Below are positions 1 through 9,213 of a DNA stretch of 64,000 bases, in pieces. Every line of letters starts with the position of its first letter. The first letter of the stretch is position 1. Below the pieces are notes generated by a model. It did no database searches. It was given only the letters and a program-made list of their open reading frames with translations, and had not been told where the DNA came from. This stretch comes from JBFWUW01 sp050247075 (lineage in GTDB: Bacteria > Planctomycetota > Planctomycetia > Pirellulales > JBFWUW01): positions 75,115-139,114 of the forward strand of contig JBFWUW010000005.1 of assembly GCA_050247075.1 (NCBI GenBank), read 5' to 3'. Position numbers and translations under genes: made by a program.

Positions 1-820
1 GGCGTTGCAACGGCAGGGCACGGTCGATATACCGCAAGCGTGGCGAGACATTCCGCGAGCCAAAAACCTGTTGGTACAACGTGCGGTATTGGCCGACATG
101 CGGTTCGTCCGAAGGCAACGGCAGATTGTTCTTATCAACCCCGCCCAGGGCCGTCGCCAGTTCATGCTGGGCCAACAGGGCCTCCAGTTCAGCCTCCCGC
201 ATGCGGGCCCGCGAGGTTGATTGTTCGATTTGCAGCCTGTCGGCCAGGGGTTGCTCATTGAGCGGCTTGACGCGCACGGCGGCCGGCTGTGGCGGCTCCT
301 CCGGCACAATCAAGGTCATGAACCGTTGATGTTCATCGACCGCGTAGTGGTATTCGCACAGCGCATGGCTAAGCTTCCAATACAGCCGGGTCACTTCCAG
401 ATGTTTGCCCCGTTCCGCCAGCGACAGGGCTGTTGCCAGGCTCAACGGTTGGCCGGAAAGCTCTACGCCAGTCTTGGGGGCGGCCAGCGCCTCGCGCAGC
501 AATTCCACCGCGCCCAGGTGATGTTTGATCGGTTTGACATCGACCAGCGGGCGGCCGGAAGGCTCAGGCTCAATAGCTGGCGGCGATACAACCGCGGGCG
601 GAGCGGCTGCCGGCGGTTCGGGGGTGGCCGGCTCTGGCTCAAGCGGGCCGTCAGCCTCGGCCGGAGTGGCGGGCGCCGCCGGACGCGGTGTACCCGTTGC
701 TGGCCGAGGCGTGCCGGTCGCGGGGCGGGGAGTGCCCGAACCCCGGGGAGGCGTGAAACGCGGCTTGTCGTCGGCCTGTGCCAAAGCCGATACGGCAATC
801 AGTAGTCCACCAATCCACAT
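1..820 (-). CDS. Secreted protein of unknown function, C-terminus outside window
   Basis: The frame is open from an ATG at 820 to the window edge, giving at least 273 residues. The start has a GAGGA sequence just upstream. It opens with a short hydrophobic signal-like segment (MWIGGLLIAVSALAQA), then a Pro/Thr-rich linker with three GTPRPA-type repeats (about residues 28-45) and a Pro/Ala/Glu-rich stretch to about residue 90. A likely folded helical region follows, rich in Leu, Glu and Arg with segments such as LEVTRLYWKLSHALCEYHYAVD. I do not recognise the family. The helical part could be an envelope or TolC-like periplasmic helix, but that is a guess. The overlapping plus-strand frame at 221-805 is Arg-rich and looks like a shadow. 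Confidence 0.75.
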   Translation of the reverse strand, partial: MWIGGLLIAVSALAQADDKPRFTPPRGSGTPRPATGTPRPATGTPRPAAPATPAEADGPLEPEPATPEPPAAAPPAVVSPPAIEPEPSGRPLVDVKPIKHHLGAVELLREALAAPKTGVELSGQPLSLATALSLAERGKHLEVTRLYWKLSHALCEYHYAVDEHQRFMTLIVPEEPPQPAAVRVKPLNEQPLADRLQIEQSTSRARMREAELEALLAQHELATALGGVDKNNLPLPSDEPHVGQYRTLYQQVFGSRNVSPRLRYIDRALPLQR

Positions 821-1048
821 GTTGTTCGTCCTCGACCGATAGCGGTGCCATGCACTGGGGCCGCCGCCAAAAAACGTCACGGCCTAAACCGGGCGATCAT
901 GGGCGTTCCCTAAGGCTACTCTAATTCTTGGTCACCCGATAAGCCAGATGCCTATCCAAGAACGCCAATAACCGGACAAGTGCCGAATCTATGCTGGCAG
1001 CGCTATCATCCTGTCATCCCGAAGGCTTTTCGCCGCCGGACTGGGCCG

Positions 1049-3088
1049 CTACGGGCTTTTGCCGAACTCGTAAATCCCTTGGCCGGTGGGGGAGGCGATG
1101 AGGAAGTAGACTTCACCTTGTTCGTCCTCACCGAACGACAGAACCGGCGTTTTGGGGCCGGGGATTGTGCGGTTGGAGACGACACGTTTTTGCTTGGCGT
1201 CGTACTTCAAGGCCCACACGATGCCGGTAATGTAGTCGGCATAAAGGTAGCTGCCTTCCAATTCTGGCACCTTCTTGCCGCGATAGACATGGCCGCCGGT
1301 GATCGACTTGCCGGTATCGTGGTGGTATTCCCAGATCGGCTCGACGAGGTCCTTGCGTACATCGACGCCCCGCGCACCGAACGGGTGCTGCCCCTCCCGC
1401 AGATTCCAACCGTAGTTTTTGCCCGGCTTGACGATGTTGATCTCTTCCCACAAGTTCTGGCCGACATCGGCCAGCCAGCAGTCGCCCGTCTTGCGGTCGA
1501 GCGAGAACCGCCACGGATTGCGAAAGCCGTATGCCCAAATCTCTGGCTGGGCATCCTTTTTACCCACAAACGGATTGTCCTTGGGAATGGCATACGGCTT
1601 GTCGCCATCCTTGTGGTCAACGTCGATCCGCAGCAGCTTGCCCAGCAAGGTATCCAGGCTTTGGCCGTTGGCGTACAGGTCGTTGCCAAACCCGCCGTCA
1701 CCCAAGGCTACATAGAGATAGCCGTCCGTCCCAAAGCAGACCGTGCCGCCGTCGTGATTCCAAAACGGATGCTCGATGCGAAGCAAGACCTCTTCCGAGG
1801 ATGGATCGGCCTGTTTGGGGTTATCGCTCTTCAGACGGAACCGCGACAGCAAATTGACATACGGCGCGTCGGCCTTGTTGGGCGTGTAGAACACGAACAG
1901 CTCGCCGTTCTCCTTAAACTTGGGATGAAACGTCACTCCCAGCAGGCCCTCTTCGTTGGTCTTGTCGCTGTAGCGCACGCGGTCGGTAATATCCAAGAAG
2001 ATCTCGGTCTTGGCCGGCTTGTTTTGATTGGCGAAGACGTGGACCGTGCCGTGCTGTTCGGCGACAAACACCCGGTTGCTGCCATCGCCGGCGTGCGTCA
2101 GCACGATCGGCCGCAAGGGGACGATCTCACCAGCGTCGGTTTCGCCCTGCCAACCAGTCCATTCCAAATCGGGAAAGGCCACCTTGGCGGCCAACGGCAG
2201 CGGGGAGTCATCGACTGCCTCGTCTGGCACCTCGGCGGTCAAGGCGGTCAGCGTGCCGCCCATCATATCGGGCACCAGGATCATCTTCGCGGAGGCGTCC
2301 AGGCAAATATCGGCCGCCGATTTGAAACCCGACGCCAGCAACTTGGGCTTATCGCCCGACCGGCCAATGACAAACACGCGGCCATCCTTCCAATCGCTGG
2401 TGAACAGCCGGCCGTGGCGGTCCCACGCCAGGCCGTCGGTGCCACCCAGGCCATCGGCCAGCTTTTCGTAAGAGCGGTCGGCCAGTTTGATGCGATACAG
2501 CGTCCCCGTGCCAAAGTCCCCCAACAACAAGTGCGAGGCCCCATCCAACAGCAGGCCGTTAGGAGTGCTTAGCTCTGGCAAGTTCTTTTGGTTGACGACG
2601 ACATCGACCAGCCCGCGGGTGGAAATACGATAGACCGCGCCGTCGTTGCCCATCAGGTCGCCGGAATCGCTGACGAACAGCGTGCCGCTTTCGGCATCGA
2701 CGGCCAGATCGTTCAAGAATTTGGGCGTGGTGGGAAAAGCATTGGCCGGGGCAAACCGCTTGAGCAGCCCCGTTTTGTCGATTTGCAGCACATGGCGCTT
2801 GTCGGCCACGAACAGCGAACCGTCATGGGCTACCAGTCCCTTCGGGTCGTCCAAGCCTTCGACAAACGGCACCGCCTTTCCGTCTTCAACCACCACGATC
2901 GAGCCGTCGCCGTCAACGTCGAACTCGCCGATCACGCTGATATAGGTGCGGCCATCACTGCCAATGGCCACCGACTCTGGGTTCTTCAAACCGGTTAGCA
3001 GCGGCTTGGGCATGGCGTCAGCCGCCACCACGGACCCAAAAGCAGACAACGCCAGCAACGCGGCGGCAACAAGACGAAACAGTGGCAT
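1049..3088 (-). CDS. PQQ-type glucose/sorbosone dehydrogenase-like protein with N-terminal SMP-30/NHL-like propeller
   Basis: The product is 679 residues from the ATG at 3088. That start gives a good signal peptide (MPLFRLVAAALLALSAFGSVVAADA); an upstream in-frame start at 3220 would only add low-quality sequence. Residues about 30-290 resemble an SMP-30/NHL beta-propeller (GLKNPESVAIGSDGRTYIS, LFVSDSGDLMGNDGAVYRI). From about residue 305 it matches the glucose/sorbosone dehydrogenase family: NEEGLLGVTFHPKF, NHDGGTVCFGTDGYLYVALG, LLGKLLRIDVD, YGFRNPWRFSLDRKTGD and VGQNLWEEINIV. Such proteins are periplasmic six-bladed propellers that oxidise sugars, often with PQQ and calcium. The two-propeller arrangement suggests binding or oxidation of a sugar or lactone. 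The substrate is not deducible. The gene is divergent from the methyltransferase at 3464. Confidence 0.88.
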   Translation of the reverse strand: MPLFRLVAAALLALSAFGSVVAADAMPKPLLTGLKNPESVAIGSDGRTYISVIGEFDVDGDGSIVVVEDGKAVPFVEGLDDPKGLVAHDGSLFVADKRHVLQIDKTGLLKRFAPANAFPTTPKFLNDLAVDAESGTLFVSDSGDLMGNDGAVYRISTRGLVDVVVNQKNLPELSTPNGLLLDGASHLLLGDFGTGTLYRIKLADRSYEKLADGLGGTDGLAWDRHGRLFTSDWKDGRVFVIGRSGDKPKLLASGFKSAADICLDASAKMILVPDMMGGTLTALTAEVPDEAVDDSPLPLAAKVAFPDLEWTGWQGETDAGEIVPLRPIVLTHAGDGSNRVFVAEQHGTVHVFANQNKPAKTEIFLDITDRVRYSDKTNEEGLLGVTFHPKFKENGELFVFYTPNKADAPYVNLLSRFRLKSDNPKQADPSSEEVLLRIEHPFWNHDGGTVCFGTDGYLYVALGDGGFGNDLYANGQSLDTLLGKLLRIDVDHKDGDKPYAIPKDNPFVGKKDAQPEIWAYGFRNPWRFSLDRKTGDCWLADVGQNLWEEINIVKPGKNYGWNLREGQHPFGARGVDVRKDLVEPIWEYHHDTGKSITGGHVYRGKKVPELEGSYLYADYITGIVWALKYDAKQKRVVSNRTIPGPKTPVLSFGEDEQGEVYFLIASPTGQGIYEFGKSP

Positions 3089-3463
3089 AAGGGGCAAATC
3101 CTGGTGCAAAACGGTGGGAAGTAGCGGGCAAGCCAAGGCTGGTAGCATACGTCGCGGAAACGGGGGGATCAACCACGGCCCCAGGCTATCACCGGCAAGG
3201 GCAGCGGCGGATGCTTGCAAATCCCCAAGCCGGGAAGAATTGTGTCTTGCTTACCAGAATGGCGGTGAAATAATAATCGTTGGAAAAAGCTGGCGTCCTT
3301 GGCAATCGTGAATCATCGAGGCTATTTCGGACATTTTCCATGCCGCCATTCTCGGAACTCTTTCCGGCCATTCTCTTGAGCGGCACGCGCATTTCGGCGC
3401 TGTCGTTTTTAATGAAAACCCAAACAGATCGAGCATCACTTTATTGAGAAAGCGCAGCCCATC
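3089..3463. other. Divergent intergenic region, 375 bp
   Basis: This lies between two divergently transcribed genes and should hold both promoters. A 9-base inverted repeat, GAATGGCGG at 3257-3265 and CCGCCATTC at 3343-3351, brackets an AT-richer stretch (3268-3280). I see no convincing -35/-10 pair and no small gene. ORFs across this region look like shadows or extensions of the flanking genes. Confidence 0.4.
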
Positions 3464-4672
3464 ATGGCCACGACAATCGACTCCGGCACGGCCAACACAA
3501 GGTCGCTCTCGCTGCAAACCATCGTCGATCGGAATACTCTGGTTTGGTGGGGGTTGATACTGGCCTCGGTCCTTTTGGCGGTTTTCGTCACGCCCTGGGG
3601 GGCCTTGTTCTGGCTGGTGGCGCTGGTGTTCTACGATGTTCTGTTGATACTCGGCAAGGCGGTGCTGTTCGATTCGCAGTTGCGCGTGCGGCGAAACTAC
3701 CAGTGGATCCACAATCTCTACGATAACACCACCGGCAGCGGCCGCGACCTGGGCTTCAACCTTGTCATCAACGGCGAATTGTCGCAGCGGGCTAAATTCA
3801 AACACATGGCCGAGCAATTGCAGTTGCGGCCAGGCATGACGGTTTGCGACGTCGGCTGCGGGTACGGCGACTGGTTGCGGTACTGCCGCGACGAGTTGAA
3901 TTGTGAGGTCGTGGGGATCAACATCACCCCCGAGCAAGCGGAATATGCCCGCCGCGAATACGGGCTGGAGGTCCACGTCACCAATTGGAAGCGGATTCTG
4001 ACCGACGCGGAACTACAACGGGCCTTGTACGGCCGTTTTGATGCCGTGACATTCATGGACACGGTCGAACACTACGTGAGCATGGAAGACCGGCGGAACC
4101 TGGCCAAGCAAGAACAGATCTATTCCGACATGTGCTTGATGGCCAGCAATATGCTGCGCCCCGATTCGCCATCCCAACGCGTCTTCATTTCCTGCCTGCA
4201 TCAGACCCGCCGTCCGCGCGACTGGAAGTTCTACTGGCATTCCTACTTCATGGACAAGCTCTACTCGGGCCATTACCCCTTTATCGACGAAGGCCCGCTG
4301 AAGCTTTGCCGCCCCTGGTTTGACGTGCTCGAGATGGAAGACAAGACCGAGGACTACCGCCTGACGGGCGTGAAAGACCGCAAACACTTCCAAGCGGTAC
4401 AGATCCAATGGACGCCGCGCAAGTGGCTGTACATCGCCTTGATGTTGCTAGTCGATCCTTTCGTGATCCATCGGCTCGTCTACTACGGACGCGACTCATG
4501 GATGTTTTTTTACGGCGAAAACGCCTACAGTGAGGAATACGACCCAGAGTACCGCCGCCAGGTCAGCCGGGTCTTGCTCTACTGGATAACCCTCGAGAGT
4601 AATCGGCGGCCCTCCGCCAGTACGAACGCCGAGACCGGCCAGAAAGCGAACATTGCTTTGGAAACAGCATGA
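3464..4672 (+). CDS. Membrane-anchored SAM-dependent methyltransferase, cyclopropane-fatty-acid-synthase-like
   Basis: The product is 402 residues. Two hydrophobic segments at about 26-44 and 46-66 anchor the N-terminus. A class I SAM methyltransferase domain follows, with motif I VCDVGCGYGDW (about 127-137), the acidic loop EVVGINITPEQAEYARR (about 148-164) and FDAVTFMDTVEHY. The GINITPEQ signature and the layout place it near the cyclopropane-fatty-acyl-phospholipid synthase and mycolic-acid methyltransferase superfamily, so lipid alkyl-chain modification is plausible. The N-terminal substrate-binding region of classical Cfa is replaced by the membrane segments. A further hydrophobic stretch (YIALMLLVDPFVIHRLVYY) lies at about 326-344. 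The substrate is unknown. Confidence 0.8.
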   Translation: MATTIDSGTANTRSLSLQTIVDRNTLVWWGLILASVLLAVFVTPWGALFWLVALVFYDVLLILGKAVLFDSQLRVRRNYQWIHNLYDNTTGSGRDLGFNLVINGELSQRAKFKHMAEQLQLRPGMTVCDVGCGYGDWLRYCRDELNCEVVGINITPEQAEYARREYGLEVHVTNWKRILTDAELQRALYGRFDAVTFMDTVEHYVSMEDRRNLAKQEQIYSDMCLMASNMLRPDSPSQRVFISCLHQTRRPRDWKFYWHSYFMDKLYSGHYPFIDEGPLKLCRPWFDVLEMEDKTEDYRLTGVKDRKHFQAVQIQWTPRKWLYIALMLLVDPFVIHRLVYYGRDSWMFFYGENAYSEEYDPEYRRQVSRVLLYWITLESNRRPSASTNAETGQKANIALETA

Positions 4673-4847
4673 ATTGCCGGCCGATGTCGCTGCATCAGCA
4701 GATGTGGGCCACCAGTCGCGTATTCAGGCGATCTGCCCATAGCCGACACGGCTAGTGGGGCGATACAATCCAAGGTTCACCTCTGCCGTCTGCCTTGGTT
4801 TGAAAACAAGGTAAAGGCCGCCTGCCGGGCGGTATCTCGACATCATT

Positions 4848-4873
4848 GGAATCCCGCGGCCGCCGCGGGTTCC
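4848..4873. promoter_or_regulatory. Strong GC hairpin upstream of the U32 gene
   Basis: The arms GGAA plus CCCGCG and CGCGGG plus TTCC can form a stem of about 10 base pairs with one bulged T and a 5-base loop. It ends 37 bases before the ATG at 4911. No T run follows, so it is not a classical terminator. It could be a leader structure, or chance in GC-rich DNA. Confidence 0.35.
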
Positions 4874-4910
4874 CATGGGCAGAGGAAACCTACCTACGCG
4901 AGTCCATTGA

Positions 4911-7436
4911 ATGCCCCCCATGCTCGATCTGGATCAAGAGATAACGGCCGCGCCGACGCAGTCGCCGGAGCTAATGTCGCCGGCCGGCGACTGGGATTGC
5001 TTGCGCGCGGCGATCGAAAATGGGGCCGACGCGGTCTATTTTGGATTGCAAGGTCACAACGCCCGGGCGCGGGCAGCCAATTTTCAGGCGGACGAGCTCG
5101 ATCGTATCTTTGGGTTGTTGCATCGCCGCGGGGTGAAGGGGTATGTCACCGTCAATACGTTGGTTTTTCCGGACGAACTGCGCGGCGTCGAGGAACTGCT
5201 ACGTAAGATTGCCGGGGCCGGGGCCGACGCCATCATCGTGCAAGACGTGGCCGTGATTCGCCTAGCGCGGGCGTTGTGCCCCGACCTGCCGATCCACGCT
5301 TCGACCCAGATGACGCTGACCAGCGCAGAGTCGATCCGGTTCGTGGAGGAACTGGGGGTGGAACGGGTGGTCGTGGCTCGCGAGCTGTCGATCGACGAAA
5401 TCCGCCGCATTCGCCGGGCCACGCGGATGGAGTTGGAAGTCTTCATTCACGGTGCCTTGTGCGTCGCCTATTCCGGCCAATGCCTGACCAGCGAAGCCCT
5501 AGGGGGCCGCAGCGCCAATCGCGGACAATGCGCACAGGCTTGCCGCCTGCCGTATGAAGTTATCCAAGACGGCCAGCCCGTCGATCTGGCCGAGGTGCAA
5601 TACCTGCTTAGCCCGCAAGACCTGGCGGCCTACGCCTTGGTTCCGGACCTGGTTCGGTTGGGCATCGAGGGGCTCAAGATCGAAGGCCGCCTGAAAACCC
5701 CGGAGTACGTGGCCAACATTACCCGGCACTACCGGCAGGCGATTGATGCCGCGTTGGCGGGCCAGCCCGTGGAGTTCACGCCGCGGCAGGTGGAAGAGAT
5801 GAAGATGTCGTTCTCGCGCGGCTTTTCGCCCGGCTGGCTGGCGGGCAACAACCACAAGCGGTTGGTGGAGGGGCGCTGCCCGCGTAAGCGCGGCGTGTTT
5901 GTCGGAACGGTGAAAGAAGTCCGCCTCGACCGCGTGGCCGTGCAATTGACCTCCCCTTTGAAGCGTGGCGACGGCGTGGTGTTCGATCGCGGGCGTCCGG
6001 CCGAGCCGGAACAAGGAGGCCGCGTGTACGAGGTCTTTGCCAGAGGGCAATCGCTGACCGAGCCCGTTTCCACCGGACTTGTCGAGTTGGCGTTTGGCCG
6101 AGATGCGCTCGATTTCTTGCAGATTGAAGCGGGGCACAAACTGTGGAAGACCGACGATCCCGAGCTGAACAAGCGGTTGCGGCAAAGCTTTTCAGCCGCC
6201 GACCCGCGACATCGCGTGCCGCTGGATATTCGTGTACAGGCCGCGGCCGGCCAGCCGCTGCGGATTCAATGCAGCGCCCAGAACGGCGCGCAGGCGCAAG
6301 TAGAGTCGCCCCAACCGTTGGCCGTGGCGATGAAACATCCGCTGTCGATGGAGACGCTCCGCGAGCAGCTTGGCCGGCTGGGCGGCAGCCCGTTTGAACT
6401 GCGAAACCTGTCGGCCAAAATCAGCGGGCAGCCGATGGTTCCGCATAGCGTGTTTGGTCAGGCGCGGCGCGAGATGCTGGCCTGCCTCGACCGCTGGCAT
6501 GACGAACAGCCGCGCCGGCAACTGGCCGCCAGTTCGGCCCTAGATGCATTGCGGGCCAGCATTCCCGCGCCCGACAATAACGGCCTAACCGAGCAGCCAG
6601 CGCCGCAACTCCATGTGTTGTGCCGCACGCTCCCGCAAGTCAGGGCCACGTTGGAGGCGGGCGTCCGCCGTGTCTATGCGGACTTTGCCGACTTGCGGCA
6701 ATACGCTGCCGCGGTTCGGGCAGCCCGCGCGGCCGGGGCGACGATCTTCCTGGCCACGCCGCGGATTCAAAAGCCCAAGGAAGGGCCCCTGTTTCGCTAC
6801 TTGTTGCGGCCCGAGGCCGACGGCATTCTGGTGCGCAATCTGGGCAGCCTGCTGTTCTTCACGCGGCGGAACGTGCCCGTGGTGGCCGACTTCTCGCTCA
6901 ACACCGCGAATGAATTGACGGCGCAACTTTACCGAGAACGCGGCGCGTTGCGGGTAACCGCCTCTTACGACTTGAACCGCGAGCAACTGTTTGACCTGGC
7001 CGCCGCTTTGCCGCCCGACTGGTTGGAGGTTGTGGTCCACCAGCACATGCCGATGTTTCACATGGAGCATTGCGTGTTTTGCGCGGTCTTGTCACCCGGC
7101 ACCAACCGCACCAACTGCGGACGTCCTTGCGATAGCCATACCGTGGAGCTGCGCGACCGGGTTGGCATGGCCCATCCATTATCAGCCGATGTCGGCTGCC
7201 GCAATACCTTGTTCAATGCCGTTCCGCAAAGCGCCGCCGAGGAAGTTGGCGCCTTGGTCTCCCGTGGCGTGCGGCACTTTCGCATTGAACTGTTGCGGCA
7301 ATCGCCCGAGGAAATCGCCCAGACCGTGGCCCTGTACGGCGATCTGCTAGCGGGAGCGGCGAACGGCCGCGATGTCTGGACCAGGCTGCGGGCCAGCAAC
7401 ACCATCGGCGTCACCCGCGGGCCGCTAGGGACGTAA
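4911..7436 (+). CDS. Peptidase U32 family protein (RlhA/TrhP-like RNA hydroxylation family), large form
   Basis: The product is 841 residues. The N-terminal U32 domain begins ELMSPAGDWDCLRAAIENGAD (about 20-40) and contains the U32 signature EVFIHGALCVAYSGQCLTS at about 176-194. The signature cysteines 184 and 191, with 207 and 211, match the set thought to bind an iron-sulfur cluster in the RNA-hydroxylating members RlhA and TrhP. After about residue 290 there is a long C-terminal region with further conserved cysteines (HMEHCVFCAVLS, NCGRPC), as in the long U32/DUF3656 forms. From family knowledge the role is prephenate-dependent hydroxylation of rRNA or tRNA rather than proteolysis. The exact RNA target cannot be assigned. 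The ATG at 4920 is an alternative start. Confidence 0.88.
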   Translation: MPPMLDLDQEITAAPTQSPELMSPAGDWDCLRAAIENGADAVYFGLQGHNARARAANFQADELDRIFGLLHRRGVKGYVTVNTLVFPDELRGVEELLRKIAGAGADAIIVQDVAVIRLARALCPDLPIHASTQMTLTSAESIRFVEELGVERVVVARELSIDEIRRIRRATRMELEVFIHGALCVAYSGQCLTSEALGGRSANRGQCAQACRLPYEVIQDGQPVDLAEVQYLLSPQDLAAYALVPDLVRLGIEGLKIEGRLKTPEYVANITRHYRQAIDAALAGQPVEFTPRQVEEMKMSFSRGFSPGWLAGNNHKRLVEGRCPRKRGVFVGTVKEVRLDRVAVQLTSPLKRGDGVVFDRGRPAEPEQGGRVYEVFARGQSLTEPVSTGLVELAFGRDALDFLQIEAGHKLWKTDDPELNKRLRQSFSAADPRHRVPLDIRVQAAAGQPLRIQCSAQNGAQAQVESPQPLAVAMKHPLSMETLREQLGRLGGSPFELRNLSAKISGQPMVPHSVFGQARREMLACLDRWHDEQPRRQLAASSALDALRASIPAPDNNGLTEQPAPQLHVLCRTLPQVRATLEAGVRRVYADFADLRQYAAAVRAARAAGATIFLATPRIQKPKEGPLFRYLLRPEADGILVRNLGSLLFFTRRNVPVVADFSLNTANELTAQLYRERGALRVTASYDLNREQLFDLAAALPPDWLEVVVHQHMPMFHMEHCVFCAVLSPGTNRTNCGRPCDSHTVELRDRVGMAHPLSADVGCRNTLFNAVPQSAAEEVGALVSRGVRHFRIELLRQSPEEIAQTVALYGDLLAGAANGRDVWTRLRASNTIGVTRGPLGT

Positions 7437-7455
7437 AGTCGTCGTCGGCATTTCT

Positions 7456-7490
7456 TGTAGGAGGAGTTTCCGACGCCTAAAGCCGACTCC
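7456..7490. repeat. Diverged copy of the TAGGAG-type intergenic repeat
   Basis: The sequence begins TTGTAGGAGGAGTTTCCGAC and continues to a partly complementary GACTCCC. It resembles the elements near 12234, 24655 and 40536. It sits 20 bases after the U32 stop codon. Confidence 0.45.
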
Positions 7491-7608
7491 CGCCTTTCTG
7501 GCAACTTCGACGAAAGTCTGGCGGTCGATTGGTCGATAACAGACCCGCCGCGATAGGCCATTCGATGCCCGCGGATACCCTTTTGACCAGAAAGCACGCC
7601 AGCGACGC

Positions 7609-8409
7609 ATGTGGTGCCAGGACTGCCAGCAACAAGTTTCCGTGCGCCTGAAACCGGGTGACAACGGGGTTCGCTGCGCGCAGTGCGGGACCAAAGTCGC
7701 CGCGCCCAGCCATGAGCTGCGCTTTGATGCCGCGCCGGCGGCTTCCGTGGCCTCGCCGGCCTGGTCGATCGCCCATGTCGATACGGCGGGTGTTCGCGCC
7801 ACGCCTTGCCCCCTTTCGGCGGCCGAAGGGTGGCTGCTCGATGAAGACCTGCGGCATATCGGCCGAGTCGCGGCAGGCACTTTGCGCCGTCCCGATGACC
7901 GCGCCCGCGTGCTCGATGAACTGCTGCTAGGGGAAGGGCCAAACGATTCCATCGCAGCCGAGCCGGTCGAACGTCCGGTCCCGCGCCGCTCGCCGAGAGT
8001 GGCCCATGGTTCGCGCCGCACCAGGCCGGCACGGCTGGCCAGTCTGCCGCTGGAAACATACCATTCCGCTCCCCAGGAACCGGAAGCAGGCGTTGAGGCA
8101 GCCGAAGGGCCAACGCAATCCATGTCACCGCAGGCACCAGAGATTAAATTGCGGCCCTTGGCGGGGGAGTTGCAAGCCGCCCGGCAACCTTCCAAACTGG
8201 CAATCGCCTTGGGCCATGCCGCCAGCGCCTTGGGGGCCTTGGCGTTGATCAACGGCCTAGGGCTGGTTGTGTGGTCCAAGTTTGGCGGCCCGAAAGATTT
8301 AGCCTCGTTCGGATTGCCAATCTGCCTGACGGGCGTGGGGCTGCTATTCGTCAGCCACCTCGTGCAGGCCGGCGACGAAGGCACACCGCCCGCCCCCCAG
8401 GCCGATTGA
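7609..8409 (+). CDS. Zinc-ribbon membrane protein of unknown function
   Basis: The product is 266 residues. The first 26 residues hold a CxxC...CxxC zinc ribbon (Cys 3, 6, 23, 26), spaced as in many planctomycete membrane-associated hypotheticals. A long polar, low-complexity middle follows. The C-terminus has two hydrophobic segments, roughly 205-225 and 235-252 (SFGLPICLTGVGLLFVSHLV). It is followed after 29 bases by another small membrane protein, so the two may form an operon. I do not recognise the family. A cytoplasmic zinc ribbon tethered to the membrane is the likely topology. Confidence 0.65.
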   Translation: MWCQDCQQQVSVRLKPGDNGVRCAQCGTKVAAPSHELRFDAAPAASVASPAWSIAHVDTAGVRATPCPLSAAEGWLLDEDLRHIGRVAAGTLRRPDDRARVLDELLLGEGPNDSIAAEPVERPVPRRSPRVAHGSRRTRPARLASLPLETYHSAPQEPEAGVEAAEGPTQSMSPQAPEIKLRPLAGELQAARQPSKLAIALGHAASALGALALINGLGLVVWSKFGGPKDLASFGLPICLTGVGLLFVSHLVQAGDEGTPPAPQAD

Positions 8410-8438
8410 TGGCGTGACAAGCCACGGGTGAAGATTTC

Positions 8439-9023
8439 ATGCGCGCGGACGACGACTTCGATCCTGGCGAACCGGTGCCGCCAGGCTCCGAGATCCCCGT
8501 GGAGAACATCGACTGCGGTGCGCCGTGGCAGTTTAGCGTGCTGACATTGTTGATAGTGACGGCCCTATGCGGGTTGCTGCTGACGATGGGCGTAAGCGGG
8601 CCGTTGTTGATGGCCTGGCTGACCGCCACCGGCTGCTGGCTGGTGCTGCATCATGGCACGGTGCGGTTGCGAAATCGCACGGTGGCGCTGGGATTGGCCT
8701 GTCAGGCCGCCGAAAGGGGCGACGACGATCGGGCCGCTGCTATTCTGCGCCGCTTGCTTTCGCACCATCCCCACTACGTCGAGGCTTTGACGGAATTCAT
8801 TGAACTGCACATTCGTCACACAAACTGGCCGGCCGCGCTCGATCGGGCCGCCGAGCTCGTGGAAGCCATGCCCCGCAACGCGCGGCCTTTTATCACCCGG
8901 GCACGGCTGCACCGCCTCTCTGGGAATCTCACGGCGGCGCTGGCCGACTGCGACTTGGCGTTGGAAATAGCCCCCCACGACGCCGACGCCCTGCACGAAC
9001 GCCAATTGTCGGCCGCCTCGTAG
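8439..9023 (+). CDS. Small TPR-like membrane protein
   Basis: The product is 194 residues. An acidic N-terminus is followed by two membrane segments (about 32-50 and 52-70). A cytoplasmic helical part at 85-190 is typical of tetratricopeptide repeats: AAILRRLLSHHPHYVEALTEF, WPAALDRAAELVEAMPRNA and LTAALADCDLALEIAPHDADAL. TPR repeats mediate protein-protein contact, so a scaffold role is likely. The partner is not indicated, although the preceding zinc-ribbon membrane protein is a candidate. Confidence 0.7.
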   Translation: MRADDDFDPGEPVPPGSEIPVENIDCGAPWQFSVLTLLIVTALCGLLLTMGVSGPLLMAWLTATGCWLVLHHGTVRLRNRTVALGLACQAAERGDDDRAAAILRRLLSHHPHYVEALTEFIELHIRHTNWPAALDRAAELVEAMPRNARPFITRARLHRLSGNLTAALADCDLALEIAPHDADALHERQLSAAS

Positions 9024-9213
9024 CCATTGCATTGTAGTGCGGATTTGCACGCGGGCCGTGCCGTTTCGCCCGGTTCGGATGGTGATGGTCTCCGAATCGC
9101 CATCAGGTGTGACCGTTCGTGTCCGCAACTTGCCGGTGAATTGCGTGGCACATGAAATGCGTGCTTGGCCCATCGCCATAATCGCTCCTGATAAGCCCGC
9201 GGAGGTGCAAGCC

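Noticed and set aside
980..2572. 530-codon open frame on the plus strand
   Set aside because: It is antisense to the sugar-dehydrogenase-like gene, which has a signal peptide and clear family motifs. Long antisense frames are common in GC-rich DNA.
7058..8137. 359-codon minus-strand frame
   Set aside because: Arg/Pro/Ala-rich shadow of the U32 gene and the zinc-ribbon gene.
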